Shown here: positions 53,302 through 61,947 of the stretch, piece after piece
Layout of the letters: every line of letters starts with the position of its first letter
Position numbering within the stretch: position 1 is the stretch's first letter
DNA from: Oscillospiraceae bacterium
GTDB taxonomy: Bacteria; Bacillota_A; Clostridia; Oscillospirales; WRJC01
Length of the DNA: 64,000 bases
NCBI GenBank assembly: GCA_009782405.1
Contig: WRJC01000017.1
Span: forward strand, 1 to 64,000
Direction of reading: 5' to 3'
Translations under genes and position numbers: made by a program
Notes under the pieces: generated by a model
The model's database searches: none
The model's input: the letters and a program-made list of their open reading frames with translations, nothing else
Told to the model about the DNA's origin: nothing

Positions 53302-54240
53302 TTAATTCACATCGGCCACAAGCGGGCCCGCAAGCTCTTTGAGGTAAAACAGCTTTCCGGGCAACGTGGGCATGAACGTCGAGGGTATCCAGATGGACTC
53401 GCCGTAGTGCAGCGTCGTCAAAAAACTCATCCCCTGCCAGCCCATTCCCCGCCCGAGCGCGCCGTCTGCGCCGCCGATTATATAGTCGGCTTGCAAAAAA
53501 AGCCCCGGTCCGATCGTGTTGGCGGTGCAGGGCACCGATGTGCTCCTGCTTTTGAAGCTCGTGATGGCGTTTTGCTCGATTGTGAGCGGGTGCAGTTTCG
53601 CCCCTAATCTGTGGGTCTGCTTTTTCCATTCGTCGGCGCCGGAAAATTCCTGCGCGAAATGCGGTTCCCAGAAGGCGATGTGGCAAGCTCTGCCAATGCC
53701 GAAAATGACTATGAGTTTCGCGCCATTTGCTTTCAGCTCCGCTATTTTCCCCGCATATGTGGGCAAATTTTCCTTCGTGGCGAAATTTCTCTGATTTGGC
53801 GGGATGCCCAAATCCCCGAGTTTGTCAAAAAACGCCGATTTCATGCAGTATTCAAACGAAGCGATATTTGTGTTTGGCAGCGTGTTGCCGTGTTCGTCTG
53901 CCCACTCGTCCATATTGAACGTATGCACATGGGAGCAGTCCACATTCCACTCTTTCAAAAAGAACACCGCCCACTTGTACATCCCCATGGGCCCGACCGG
54001 AACTATCATCGCCAGTTTCTCCCCGGCGTCTTTCGCCTTTTTGATTTGGAGCGCGATTTCATGGCCCATGAAAGTGTCGAAATCGTTTATGTTCTCGCAC
54101 TCCGCTGGGGCAAATCCTTTGTGCCAGAATGGTTCCCTTTCCGCGCCTTTTTCGCAGCAGGCATCGATTTTTGCCATATCCCAGCCTTTCGGATAAAAGT
54201 TTTCCAACAAGGAATTTTTGACTGTGCTCAGAAAATCCAT
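53302..54240 (-). CDS. NagB-like (glucosamine-6-phosphate deaminase/isomerase family) protein
   Basis: A 312-residue cytoplasmic sugar phosphate isomerase-fold protein. Motifs match the NagB fold: [10 protein letters not shown] (for FNMDEY), [14 protein letters not shown] (for GIGxDGHIAFNEP) and [20 protein letters not shown]. Replacement of the DGH by ACH and the longer length suggest an altered activity. ATG 54240 follows GGAGG; a start 15 bases earlier overlaps that site. It is the last gene of a five-gene leftward operon, next to a PIG-L deacetylase, so deacetylation and then isomerisation/deamination of an amino sugar is a reasonable inference. Confidence 0.82.
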   Translation of the reverse strand: MDFLSTVKNSLLENFYPKGWDMAKIDACCEKGAEREPFWHKGFAPAECENINDFDTFMGHEIALQIKKAKDAGEKLAMIVPVGPMGMYKWAVFFLKEWNVDCSHVHTFNMDEWADEHGNTLPNTNIASFEYCMKSAFFDKLGDLGIPPNQRNFATKENLPTYAGKIAELKANGAKLIVIFGIGRACHIAFWEPHFAQEFSGADEWKKQTHRLGAKLHPLTIEQNAITSFKSRSTSVPCTANTIGPGLFLQADYIIGGADGALGRGMGWQGMSFLTTLHYGESIWIPSTFMPTLPGKLFYLKELAGPLVADVN

Positions 54241-54264
54241 AATTATATCCTCCAAAAAATATTT

Positions 54265-54960
54265 TTACGGCAATAGCCTCGCAGCGGCGATTTTCGGCCA
54301 GGCGTAGCATTGCGTGAATGCCTCCGCGTACTGCACTTGGGACTGCAGCCCCCTGAATCTGGCGCAGGTTCTGACAAATTCGGCGAAGTCTATCCCGTCG
54401 TGGTCGCGCATCCATTTCATCTGGCTCACGTGGCATTCGAGCATGGCGAGTTTCGTGTCTATTTCGTCTGTTATGTCCACATATTCGGTCGGCAAAAAAT
54501 TCACGCCCGCCAAAGTGTCCATATAGTATATCGGCGTGAGTTTGGCTGAGCCTCCCGCCCCATAATGCGGAACGCTCGCGGCAAACGAGGCGTCGAAAAC
54601 CAATTTGCTGACTGCGACATGGTCGGGCATATAGTCGTTTGGGCTGTGGGTGATTATCGCGTCGGGCTTGTAGAAGCGGATCACCTCCATGATTTTGTCC
54701 CTCTGCGCGATGTCGTCGCATACGAGCAAATCGCCCAAATCGCAGGTCACCACTTCGATTCCCGCGATTTCCCCCGATTTTTTCGCTTCGGCTATGCGAA
54801 TTTCGCGAAGCTCGTCGGGCGGTATCACGACGTGGCCCATGTTCCCGTTTGTCATGTGGCAAATTGTGACGTTTTGCCCCTGTTTTTTGTATTTTGCCAA
54901 AGTCCCGGCGCAATTCACTTCGACGTCGTCCGGATGGCAGCCCACGGCAAGTATGTTCAT
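54265..54960 (-). CDS. PIG-L/LmbE family deacetylase
   Basis: A 231-residue zinc-dependent N-deacetylase. The metal-site motif GCHPDDVEVNCAGTL is near residues 7-21 and the second ligand motif NDYMPDHVAVSKLVFDA is in the middle. Family members deacetylate N-acetylglucosamine-containing small molecules. The ATG at 54960 follows a GGGGAAA region; upstream frame extension runs into the DHHW gene and is not used. Paired with the NagB-like gene 24 bases downstream. Confidence 0.9.
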   Translation of the reverse strand: MNILAVGCHPDDVEVNCAGTLAKYKKQGQNVTICHMTNGNMGHVVIPPDELREIRIAEAKKSGEIAGIEVVTCDLGDLLVCDDIAQRDKIMEVIRFYKPDAIITHSPNDYMPDHVAVSKLVFDASFAASVPHYGAGGSAKLTPIYYMDTLAGVNFLPTEYVDITDEIDTKLAMLECHVSQMKWMRDHDGIDFAEFVRTCARFRGLQSQVQYAEAFTQCYAWPKIAAARLLP

Positions 54961-54977
54961 GATCAAAATTTCCCCTT

Positions 54978-56111
54978 TCAGTTTATATTTATCAGCAAAA
55001 TTTCCGAGTTGTTCAATATCTGCGAACTGTACAAAAAAAGCACGTCCGCATTTTCTTCGGCAAAGCCCACATATTCCTCTAACAGACGGCTGTCGATGTA
55101 GCGCATGTCGATAAGCGTGATTTTCGCATATGCGGAAACCAAGAGCGGCGCGAGGCTCGAGCCGAACGAATCGCGGAACAGATAGAGCTGCCGGCTTGTT
55201 TTCGCCGAAGGGTTTTCGATGGTTATGAGCGGCTTTGCCCCTTTCAAAAACAAATCGTATGGATCGCGGCCAATGGCGGCCTGTACATCGTAAATGGCTC
55301 CCGTTTCCCACCCGTTTTGCGCCGGGTCAAAATATTTTGCGGTCGCTTTTTCCAATGTTTCATTTGTCAGGTATGCCATTTCGTCCGGGGGCTGCGGGAG
55401 CGCGAGCTGCCCGGTGTACGCGCCGTTGAAGTTGCCCGCGATGTTTTTTTCGAATCCGGTTTCGAGCCTGTCCGAAAAACCCATCGCCAAAGCCAGCGTT
55501 TTTGCCGCTTCGATGATTTTCGACTGGTCCCAGTGCAGATCAGTTTTGTAAAAAACGTCTGCCGACAATGCGCCGGAAAGGTCGATAAAAACGATTTCGC
55601 CCAAAGTTTCGGCCAAAACGGAAGCTGCCGTTTTTGGGTCGAAACCGGGATAATACTTTGAGGCGTATGCGCTTTTGTCCGGGACAAACGAATAGTAAAC
55701 ATCCAAATCCGGGAAAAGGGCGCACAGCTTTTTGATCTTTTCGGCCGCTTTTCGCATCGAAGTTTCATCGATTTTTTCGAATTTGCCCGCGCCAACGGCC
55801 AAATCTTTGTACAAGCCGGACTTGTCAGTCTGCAAAAAAACGTCGAACACGCAGAAGGCGCGTACCGTCCTCAATTGCTCCCTGAAGGCAAAATTGTCGG
55901 AAGCGTAACCGGCAAAGCCGTCCATAAATTCCGAGGACAGCAAATTATCGGCCGACAGTTTCGGGAATGCGGCGGGCTTTCGGCGTTCGCTTTGCAGCAC
56001 TTCTGCTTTGGGCATAAACAAATTCAAAAAAAACGCCCCCCCGATCAACAGCGTGAATGCCGCAGATGTCAGAATCGGCCCAAACCCGGGCTTTTCGCCA
56101 TTTTTTTCCAT
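54978..56111 (-). CDS. DHHW/AlgJ-like SGNH-type membrane protein
   Basis: A 377-residue protein with one N-terminal membrane helix (ILTSAAFTLLIGGAFFLNLF) and an extracellular SGNH hydrolase-like domain of the DHHW family. The signature Asp-His pair lies in VFYKTDLHWDQSK, and LFRDSFGSSLAPLL holds the nucleophile-type Ser block. It works with MBOAT acyltransferases to place acetyl groups on extracellular polymers, as AlgJ/AlgX with AlgI. GGGGAGGGG precedes the ATG. The MBOAT gene is 16 bases upstream. Confidence 0.85.
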   Translation of the reverse strand: MEKNGEKPGFGPILTSAAFTLLIGGAFFLNLFMPKAEVLQSERRKPAAFPKLSADNLLSSEFMDGFAGYASDNFAFREQLRTVRAFCVFDVFLQTDKSGLYKDLAVGAGKFEKIDETSMRKAAEKIKKLCALFPDLDVYYSFVPDKSAYASKYYPGFDPKTAASVLAETLGEIVFIDLSGALSADVFYKTDLHWDQSKIIEAAKTLALAMGFSDRLETGFEKNIAGNFNGAYTGQLALPQPPDEMAYLTNETLEKATAKYFDPAQNGWETGAIYDVQAAIGRDPYDLFLKGAKPLITIENPSAKTSRQLYLFRDSFGSSLAPLLVSAYAKITLIDMRYIDSRLLEEYVGFAEENADVLFLYSSQILNNSEILLININ

Positions 56112-56127
56112 TCGTTTCACCCCTCCC

Positions 56128-57543
56128 CTAAAATCTGAAATATATGAATGGGTTAAACGACCCGTCCACAAGATAAGCGGTGACCGCCAAGATTATCGCG
56201 CAAACGGCAAGCGGTTCAAAAGCGACCATAAAGCGCCTGCCCTTTACAGTGCCCCCGATTTTCGCCGCCAGTTTCGAGGGAAGCGGCGTACAGCCTACTG
56301 CGGCGACCAAAAGCGGCACGAGATAGCTGCGCAGATAATAGGGAATATCCGCTCCGATCAGCCCATCTGCCCCCGCGCCGAACATATATCCTATGCGGCG
56401 GCCGGCAACCATCAGCGTTTCCGAATCAAAAAACATCCAGCCGATCAAAATCGCCAAAAACATGTATACATGCGAGACAAAGCGCGGCAGTTTCTTTATC
56501 GCCTCGCCCAAAACGAACTTTTCAAACAACAGCAAAACCCCGAAGTATGTGCCCCAAACCATGAAGTTCCAGTCCGCCCCGTGCCAAAAACCGGTCAGAA
56601 ACCAAACTGCCATCACGTTGAAAACGTAACGCGGCGCCTTGACGCGGTTGCCGCCTAACGGGATATACACATAATCCCGGAACCACGAAGACAAAGAAAT
56701 ATGCCAGCGCCGCCAAAAATCCGAAACGCTTCCCGCGATGTAAGGGTAGTTGAAATTTTCCAGAAAATCGAAGCCCAGCATTTTGCCCATCCCGATGGCC
56801 ATATCGCTGTATCCCGAAAAATCGAAATATATATGCAGCGCATAGGCTGTTATATACAGCCACGTGCCAAAAACGCTTGCATCCCCGTTTTTGCAAAACT
56901 CCACCAGCTCGCCGAGCACATTTGCCAAAAGCACTTTTTTGCCAAGCCCAAAAGCGAGCCTTTTCGCCCCTTCCGCAAAGCGCCTTATAGTATGATCGCG
57001 CATTTCCAATTGCTTTTCGACGTCTATGTATCTGACGATCGGGCCTGCGATCAGCTGCGGGAACAGCGTGACATAGGCGCAAAACGCGAATAAATTTTTT
57101 TGCGGCTTGGCGCGCCCGAAATACAGGTCAAAGTCATAGCTGAGTATCTGAAAAGTGTAGAAGCTGATTCCGATGGGCATGACAAGCTTCAACAGCGGCA
57201 GCGAGGTGCCTGTAAAGCCGTTTATGTTCACAATGAAAAAATTCGTGTATTTGAAAAACATCAGGCTTCCGATCCCCACCGCCACTGCTCCCGCAAGCGC
57301 GGCTTTTGCGCCCTTTTTTCCGCGCAGGCGATCCAAAAGCAGGCCAAATCCCCAGCCTGAAAGCACCTGGACAAAAATCAGCGCCAGATAGCGCGGCTCC
57401 CCCCAGCCGTAAAAAACCAGGTTCATCAAAAGCAGCCAGTAGTTGCGGAATTTCGGCGAACCTTTTGGCATCGGGACGAGAAAATACCCCAAAAGCGCCG
57501 CCGGGAGGAAATAATACAGAAACTCGACGCTCGAAAAAAGCAT
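56128..57543 (-). CDS. MBOAT family O-acyltransferase (AlgI/DltB-like)
   Basis: A 471-residue multipass membrane acyltransferase, about eleven helices. The conserved histidines appear in SDFWRRWHISLSSWFRDY and TGFWHGADWNFMVWG. It should transfer acetyl groups across the membrane to the DHHW partner for modification of a wall or exopolysaccharide. It starts three bases after the stop of the DUF4358-like lipoprotein gene, with little ribosome binding site of its own, so translation is probably coupled. Confidence 0.93.
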   Translation of the reverse strand: MLFSSVEFLYYFLPAALLGYFLVPMPKGSPKFRNYWLLLMNLVFYGWGEPRYLALIFVQVLSGWGFGLLLDRLRGKKGAKAALAGAVAVGIGSLMFFKYTNFFIVNINGFTGTSLPLLKLVMPIGISFYTFQILSYDFDLYFGRAKPQKNLFAFCAYVTLFPQLIAGPIVRYIDVEKQLEMRDHTIRRFAEGAKRLAFGLGKKVLLANVLGELVEFCKNGDASVFGTWLYITAYALHIYFDFSGYSDMAIGMGKMLGFDFLENFNYPYIAGSVSDFWRRWHISLSSWFRDYVYIPLGGNRVKAPRYVFNVMAVWFLTGFWHGADWNFMVWGTYFGVLLLFEKFVLGEAIKKLPRFVSHVYMFLAILIGWMFFDSETLMVAGRRIGYMFGAGADGLIGADIPYYLRSYLVPLLVAAVGCTPLPSKLAAKIGGTVKGRRFMVAFEPLAVCAIILAVTAYLVDGSFNPFIYFRF

Positions 57544-57546
57544 AGG

Positions 57547-58134
57547 TCAATCCAAAATCAGCCCGCCGCCGATTCCGGCTTCGCCGGGTTCGTCGTCGCC
57601 TTTTTCATAAAACTTGTTCACATCGCCCGCCGCCGTGTCAAAGCGCTCCCTGAAGGCGCTCAAAAACAATTCCGCCGTATTGTCATAAACGGCCCCGAGC
57701 AGCACGAAGCGGCCGGAATCTATGACAAAGCATTGTTCGGGGAACACGCAAACCCATTTTTTCCAGTTGTATCCCTTGGCAGCCAAGCTTTTTAATTCTT
57801 TTGCCGAAGCATAGCTTTCGCACTTGGCCAGCACCACCTCAAAGGCAAAAGTTCCGATCGCGGCAGTCATATAGAAAGCGTCCATCGCGCAGTCCTCGAA
57901 CTGCGCGGGCGTGAGCCCCAGTTTGTCCCCGCAGTTTTCCGCCGAAATTTCGCCGTCGAAGGTCATCGGTATGACAACATCATCCCCTGCTGCGGACACG
58001 GCGGATTCCATGATTTTTTGCAATGCGTCCCTGGTGTCGATGTCCGCCCCGGACTCCTCTTTCTTTTCGCAGGCGCACAAAAACAACCCCGCAAGCGCCG
58101 CAGCCGCCAAAACAACGGCAAGAATTTTTTTCAC
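57547..58134 (-). CDS. DUF4358-like lipoprotein
   Basis: A 195-residue lipoprotein; GTG start at 58134 follows AAGGGGG. The signal peptide has overlapping lipobox options LFLC (Cys20) and LCAC (Cys22). The outer domain matches the DUF4358 pattern: DFEDCAM-like helix, GTFAFEVVLAKCES strand, ASAKELKSLAAKGYNWKKWV and DSGRFVLLGAVYDN. DUF4358 genes are usually beside MBOAT and DHHW genes, as here, so it is likely an accessory of the acetylation machine. First gene of the operon. Confidence 0.7.
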   Translation of the reverse strand: MKKILAVVLAAAALAGLFLCACEKKEESGADIDTRDALQKIMESAVSAAGDDVVIPMTFDGEISAENCGDKLGLTPAQFEDCAMDAFYMTAAIGTFAFEVVLAKCESYASAKELKSLAAKGYNWKKWVCVFPEQCFVIDSGRFVLLGAVYDNTAELFLSAFRERFDTAAGDVNKFYEKGDDEPGEAGIGGGLILD

Positions 58135-58293
58135 AAAACATGCCCCCTTTGTAGCAATTTGAATTCGAATACATGCCGATTTATACATTTTATCACGCCC
58201 AACGCCGAAAATCATGTAAAATTTGTAAATAATCGACGTTTTATGTGAAAATAATATATTGCTTTTTGCAAAAAATTTTACGATAAATTTCCC

Positions 58294-58323
58294 TTGACTT
58301 GCGGGGGGATTTTGGGGTATAAT
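58294..58323 (+). promoter_or_regulatory. Promoter of the PstS-like gene
   Basis: TTGACT (58294-58299), 18 bases, TATAAT (58318-58323), 44 bases before the ATG. The 232-base divergent gap to 58134 otherwise holds nothing I can name. Confidence 0.65.
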
Positions 58324-58366
58324 ATAACTCATAGAAGAGCGGCAAATTTAGGGGAGGCGAAACAAA

Positions 58367-59908
58367 ATGACCCAAAAAAGCAAAAAATATTCGCGGGCCG
58401 CTGCGGCGTTTGCCGTATTTTTGATGGCGGCGGCATGCCTGGGCGCTATATTTGGGTGCGGCCAAAAATACCCGAAGATAAAAGTTACGGCCAACGGCGA
58501 AGAGATCCCGCATTATATAATTCCGGTAAAATGGGAGGGCGATGTGGCCGGTGGCGTGGATGCCTATGCTTATGCTTTTGAAAAAAATCCGGACATGGAG
58601 GAGCTTTTCGAGGTGAGTTCGGGAGATTTGATAACCGTCGATTTCGCGGGCGGCCCCCCCGACAAGCTCGCGATATCCTATGAGCTGCTGACTGTGCCGT
58701 ATTACGGGGGCGAAAACGCCTCTTCGGCGGTCGATGAGCTCGATGCGGCATTTGAATCGGATGGCAATAAATACAGCCTGAAAGTGGAGGCGTTTGAAAT
58801 AGGGGAATATAGCTCCGACACTTATTTTTTGCATTGGACATTCACGCCTAATTATTACGGCCCCCCGAATTCCGATTTGCGCTACATCGCGGGCAGGGCG
58901 TATAAAATATCGGCGGCCTGGGGGGAAAACGAGTGCGAATACATATTTTTGGTAAAAAACCGGGAGGACCTGGGAAAGGAGGATTTGAGCTTCGCGGACA
59001 AAAACGCGAACGTAAATGTCATGCTGGAAAGGCCGGCAGGCTGGCAGAAGATCGTCGATGAGCCGCCCATATCCGAAAAAGAGATATTTATCGTAGACGG
59101 CTCCACCGCCACGCTGCCGATCACCGCCGAATTGTGCCGGCAATTTTTCGATTATTCCGACGAAAAGGTATACGATTTGGTCTATTCGGGAATTCTGTAT
59201 CCCAGCACTACGCACTTCGCCTATGTGAATCTGATAGAGCAAAATCGGCGTACTTGGATTGATCCCAATGCAACCAAGGATCTGATTTTGGTGACGCCGC
59301 CCTCGGACGAAGAAAAAAAATTGGCCAAGGAAGCGGGCGTGGAGCTCGATATCGCCCCGATAGCGAGGGACGGCTTCGTGTTCATCACAAACAAAGACAA
59401 CCCCATAGACAGCCTCACGGCCGAACAGGTGCGGGCGATATACAGCGGGGAAATCACAAACTGGAAGCAAGTGGGCGGCGAGGACATGGCGATAGAGGCA
59501 TACCAGCGGGAACCCAATTCGGGAAGCCAGACCGCGATGGAGCAGATGGTGATGCAGGGCAAAAAAATGATCGCCCCGATAGACACGCAGCTCATCGGCG
59601 CGATGGGCGAGCTGATCGAGGCCGTGGCCGAGTACAAAAACGCTAAGGCGAGCATAGGCTACACGTATTACTACTACATCAACAACCTATACAAAAACGA
59701 AAACATAAAAGTCTTGCAAATAGGCGGCGTCGCGCCCGAAAACGAGAACTTGCAAAATGGGAGCTATCCTTATGCCACATACTACTACGCAGTGATCAGA
59801 TCCGACGAAGCCGACGGCTCGCCCGCGAGAAGGCTGCGCGACTTTCTTGTGGGCGAGCTGGGCCAGCGGCTCATTGAAATGGCCGGCTATTGCAAAATCT
59901 CCGGCTGA
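58367..59908 (+). CDS. PstS-like substrate-binding lipoprotein with long N-terminal domain
   Basis: A 513-residue surface lipoprotein (IFGC, Cys31). The first 240 residues form an Ig-like or unknown domain with no clear family. From about 245 it has a phosphate-binding-protein-like fold: VDGSTATLPITAELCRQF, APIARDGFVFITNKDNPIDS, IYSGEITNWKQVGGEDMAIE and EPNSGSQTAMEQMVM, which correspond to the oxyanion loops of PstS. No pst permease or phoU gene is near. GGGAGG precedes the ATG. Binding of phosphate or another oxyanion is probable. Confidence 0.82.
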   Translation: MTQKSKKYSRAAAAFAVFLMAAACLGAIFGCGQKYPKIKVTANGEEIPHYIIPVKWEGDVAGGVDAYAYAFEKNPDMEELFEVSSGDLITVDFAGGPPDKLAISYELLTVPYYGGENASSAVDELDAAFESDGNKYSLKVEAFEIGEYSSDTYFLHWTFTPNYYGPPNSDLRYIAGRAYKISAAWGENECEYIFLVKNREDLGKEDLSFADKNANVNVMLERPAGWQKIVDEPPISEKEIFIVDGSTATLPITAELCRQFFDYSDEKVYDLVYSGILYPSTTHFAYVNLIEQNRRTWIDPNATKDLILVTPPSDEEKKLAKEAGVELDIAPIARDGFVFITNKDNPIDSLTAEQVRAIYSGEITNWKQVGGEDMAIEAYQREPNSGSQTAMEQMVMQGKKMIAPIDTQLIGAMGELIEAVAEYKNAKASIGYTYYYYINNLYKNENIKVLQIGGVAPENENLQNGSYPYATYYYAVIRSDEADGSPARRLRDFLVGELGQRLIEMAGYCKISG

Positions 59909-59919
59909 AAGCTTCGGGG

Positions 59920-61383
59920 TCAGTCCATGTCCTCGATCAATTTTTCGAGTTCCTTTTTTATCCGCCCCTCGTTTTTCTCATAAAGCGACATGAGATTTAT
60001 GTCGCTTTTCTTTATCATCTCGATGAACACGTTTCCCGTCGAAAATGTTTCAAGCTGAACGTTGTATACGCGGTTATGCGCGATGATGTCGATCATCTCC
60101 TCGCTTTCGTTGTCCCTGGCGAGTTTTATCTGAAGCACCACGTCGTAATACGCCGGGGTCACTTTCCTGTAGGATTCCGCCGCGAGCGCCTCGAGCACGA
60201 CGCTTGCAAGCTCGGGGTCGCTGTTTGTCGTGGGGACTGCGACATATGTCCCCACATTGCTGACCAGCTGGCGGTACGATGCCTGGTTTTCATCGTATTT
60301 CGGATGGGGGATAATCCCGAAATCGTCGGGCATGCTCCTGAAATAGTCCATATAATACGGGCGCGTGTCTATGAAAAGCACCCTTCCCTCGTGAAAAACT
60401 ATCATGTCGTCGAGCCATTCCCGCGTATTCTGGTAGGCTTCGTAAACTCTGAACAAATCCACCACTTTTGCGAAAATATTGTAGGATTTTTCCGTGTTGA
60501 TGTTTAAAACCGGCATATTGGTAAAGTCTTTCGCAAGAAAGCTTCCGCCCATCGAGGCGTAGAAATTGGGCCCGATTTCCCACTGCCAGCCCGCAAGCCC
60601 GAACATATCGTCGAGATAGCTCATTTTTCCGTCGCCGTTCAAATCCTGATTTGCGTCTTTGATGTATTTCGCAAATTCGTCATATGTCCATTTGCCCTGC
60701 TTGACAAGCTCATAGGGATATTCGAGATCCATATTTTTCATGAGGTTCTTGTTGAACAGAAGCAGCCCCGTCATCCCCAAGGTCGAAAAACTGATGTCGC
60801 CCGTCGCGAAATAGACTTTTTCCCCGAAGCACAAATCGGCTATCGCGTTTTTGTCCCACCAGGGCTTGCTCAGATCCACATACGGGAGCTCCCTGAAATC
60901 GTAAAAAAATTTCTCTTTGGCGCAGGAAGTCATTTCGGCCTGCGCGTTGATATAGATGTCATAGGCGGGGTCGCCCGCTTTCATGGCGAGCCTGAACTTG
61001 GCGGTCGAGAGCCCCGCTTCGGTATGGTCCAGCCCCGGCGCGACCACGTTGAAGCTTATCCCGAGTTTTTCCTCGACGGCGCGGTTTTTGTGATACACGG
61101 CGTCGTTCATTGTCAGGGCGTTTTCCTCGGGGGCGTACATATCCTGAAACGAAAACGCGCCGACCAAAACATTTATGACGGCGTCCCCGTACTGTCTGTC
61201 GGGCAGCTCCTCTTTTACTTCCAGCTTCAAATCGATTTCTTTGGTTCCCTCTTCCGGCTCCGGCGTCGCCGAGGCATCGCCGCCAATATTGCCGCCGCCG
61301 GAATTGCAGGAGCATACCGCCGCCGACAACATAAAAACGACCAGAATCGCCGCCACGGCCGCGCTTGCGCGTGTTTTTCTCAT
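59920..61383 (-). CDS. Extracellular solute-binding lipoprotein (sugar-type), paralogue 6
   Basis: A 487-residue surface lipoprotein. The ATG at 61383 is chosen because the signal peptide (AVCSC, Cys24 or Cys26) starts there; a longer frame reads into the upstream direct repeat. Shared blocks: ALTMNDAVYHKNRAVEEKLG, KPWWDKNAI, LLFNKNLM, LEYPYELVKQGKWTYDEFAK, DLNGDGKMSYLDDMFGLA, DFGIIPHPKYDENQASY and PAYYDVVLQIKLARDNESEE. Its promoter lies in the left copy of the 50-bp direct repeat that brackets the ATPase cassette. Confidence 0.9.
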   Translation of the reverse strand: MRKTRASAAVAAILVVFMLSAAVCSCNSGGGNIGGDASATPEPEEGTKEIDLKLEVKEELPDRQYGDAVINVLVGAFSFQDMYAPEENALTMNDAVYHKNRAVEEKLGISFNVVAPGLDHTEAGLSTAKFRLAMKAGDPAYDIYINAQAEMTSCAKEKFFYDFRELPYVDLSKPWWDKNAIADLCFGEKVYFATGDISFSTLGMTGLLLFNKNLMKNMDLEYPYELVKQGKWTYDEFAKYIKDANQDLNGDGKMSYLDDMFGLAGWQWEIGPNFYASMGGSFLAKDFTNMPVLNINTEKSYNIFAKVVDLFRVYEAYQNTREWLDDMIVFHEGRVLFIDTRPYYMDYFRSMPDDFGIIPHPKYDENQASYRQLVSNVGTYVAVPTTNSDPELASVVLEALAAESYRKVTPAYYDVVLQIKLARDNESEEMIDIIAHNRVYNVQLETFSTGNVFIEMIKKSDINLMSLYEKNEGRIKKELEKLIEDMD

Positions 61384-61399
61384 GTTCGCATTTCCCCTT

Positions 61400-61449
61400 T
61401 TCACATATTTTATCATCATTATATCACACGATATCGCTTTTTGCAACAA
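61400..61449 (-). repeat. 50-bp direct repeat, left copy, carrying the lipoprotein 6 promoter
   Basis: Identical over 50 bases to 63209-63258. On the minus strand it holds TTGCAA (61441-61446), 17 bases and an extended -10 TGATATAAT (TATAAT 61418-61423), so it is a complete promoter for the binding lipoprotein. Confidence 0.9.
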
Positions 61450-61533
61450 AAAATTATAAATGCGAATAGCGGGTTGGAATTTTGCCCGTAGGGGCGCGTG
61501 ATCGACATTTTTTGTTTTAGCTTGCTATCCGCA

Positions 61534-61947
61534 TTATATATGGTCTGTATATGTACGCCGTCCGGCATCTGCATTTTTATTCTTTTTCTTCCATTCCGCA
61601 ATGGTACCGCTTCCGACTTGACCGCTATATACAATCCGCAATTTTTTATCATACTTCAACAAATCATTTTTTAGTTTTTCAACCGTTTGGGCAATCTGTT
61701 CTATCGCGCCGGTTATATCGCTGCCTTTGAGTTCAATAAAATATGCGGTGTATTTATCGTCATTGAGCACCAAATAATCGCATTTTTTTATGTTTTCCGT
61801 AATGACATATCCATCAATCCTAAATTGCCGTACAAGACACTTATCGTCATTTATGGCGATATGCCTATTTAATTTTTCCCGCGAAATAACTTCTTTCGGT
61901 TTTGTGTCTTTATAACCGGATTCAAAACTGGATAGAGGCAAACTCAT
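61534..61947 (-). CDS. Small PD-(D/E)XK-like protein of the ATPase cassette
   Basis: A 137-residue AT-rich gene. The core reads KKCDYLVLNDDKYTAYFIEL then KGSDITGAIEQIAQTVEKL: Asp57 and Glu72-x-Lys74 in adjacent strands, then a helix with Gln, the order of a PD-(D/E)XK nuclease active site (D-x14-ExK-helix-Q). It is the second gene of the cassette, its ATG overlapping the ATPase stop by four bases (ATGA), so both proteins are made together. The C-terminus is Lys/Arg rich. No named family is certain. A nuclease effector controlled by the ATPase is the working inference. Confidence 0.75.
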   Translation of the reverse strand: MSLPLSSFESGYKDTKPKEVISREKLNRHIAINDDKCLVRQFRIDGYVITENIKKCDYLVLNDDKYTAYFIELKGSDITGAIEQIAQTVEKLKNDLLKYDKKLRIVYSGQVGSGTIAEWKKKNKNADAGRRTYTDHI

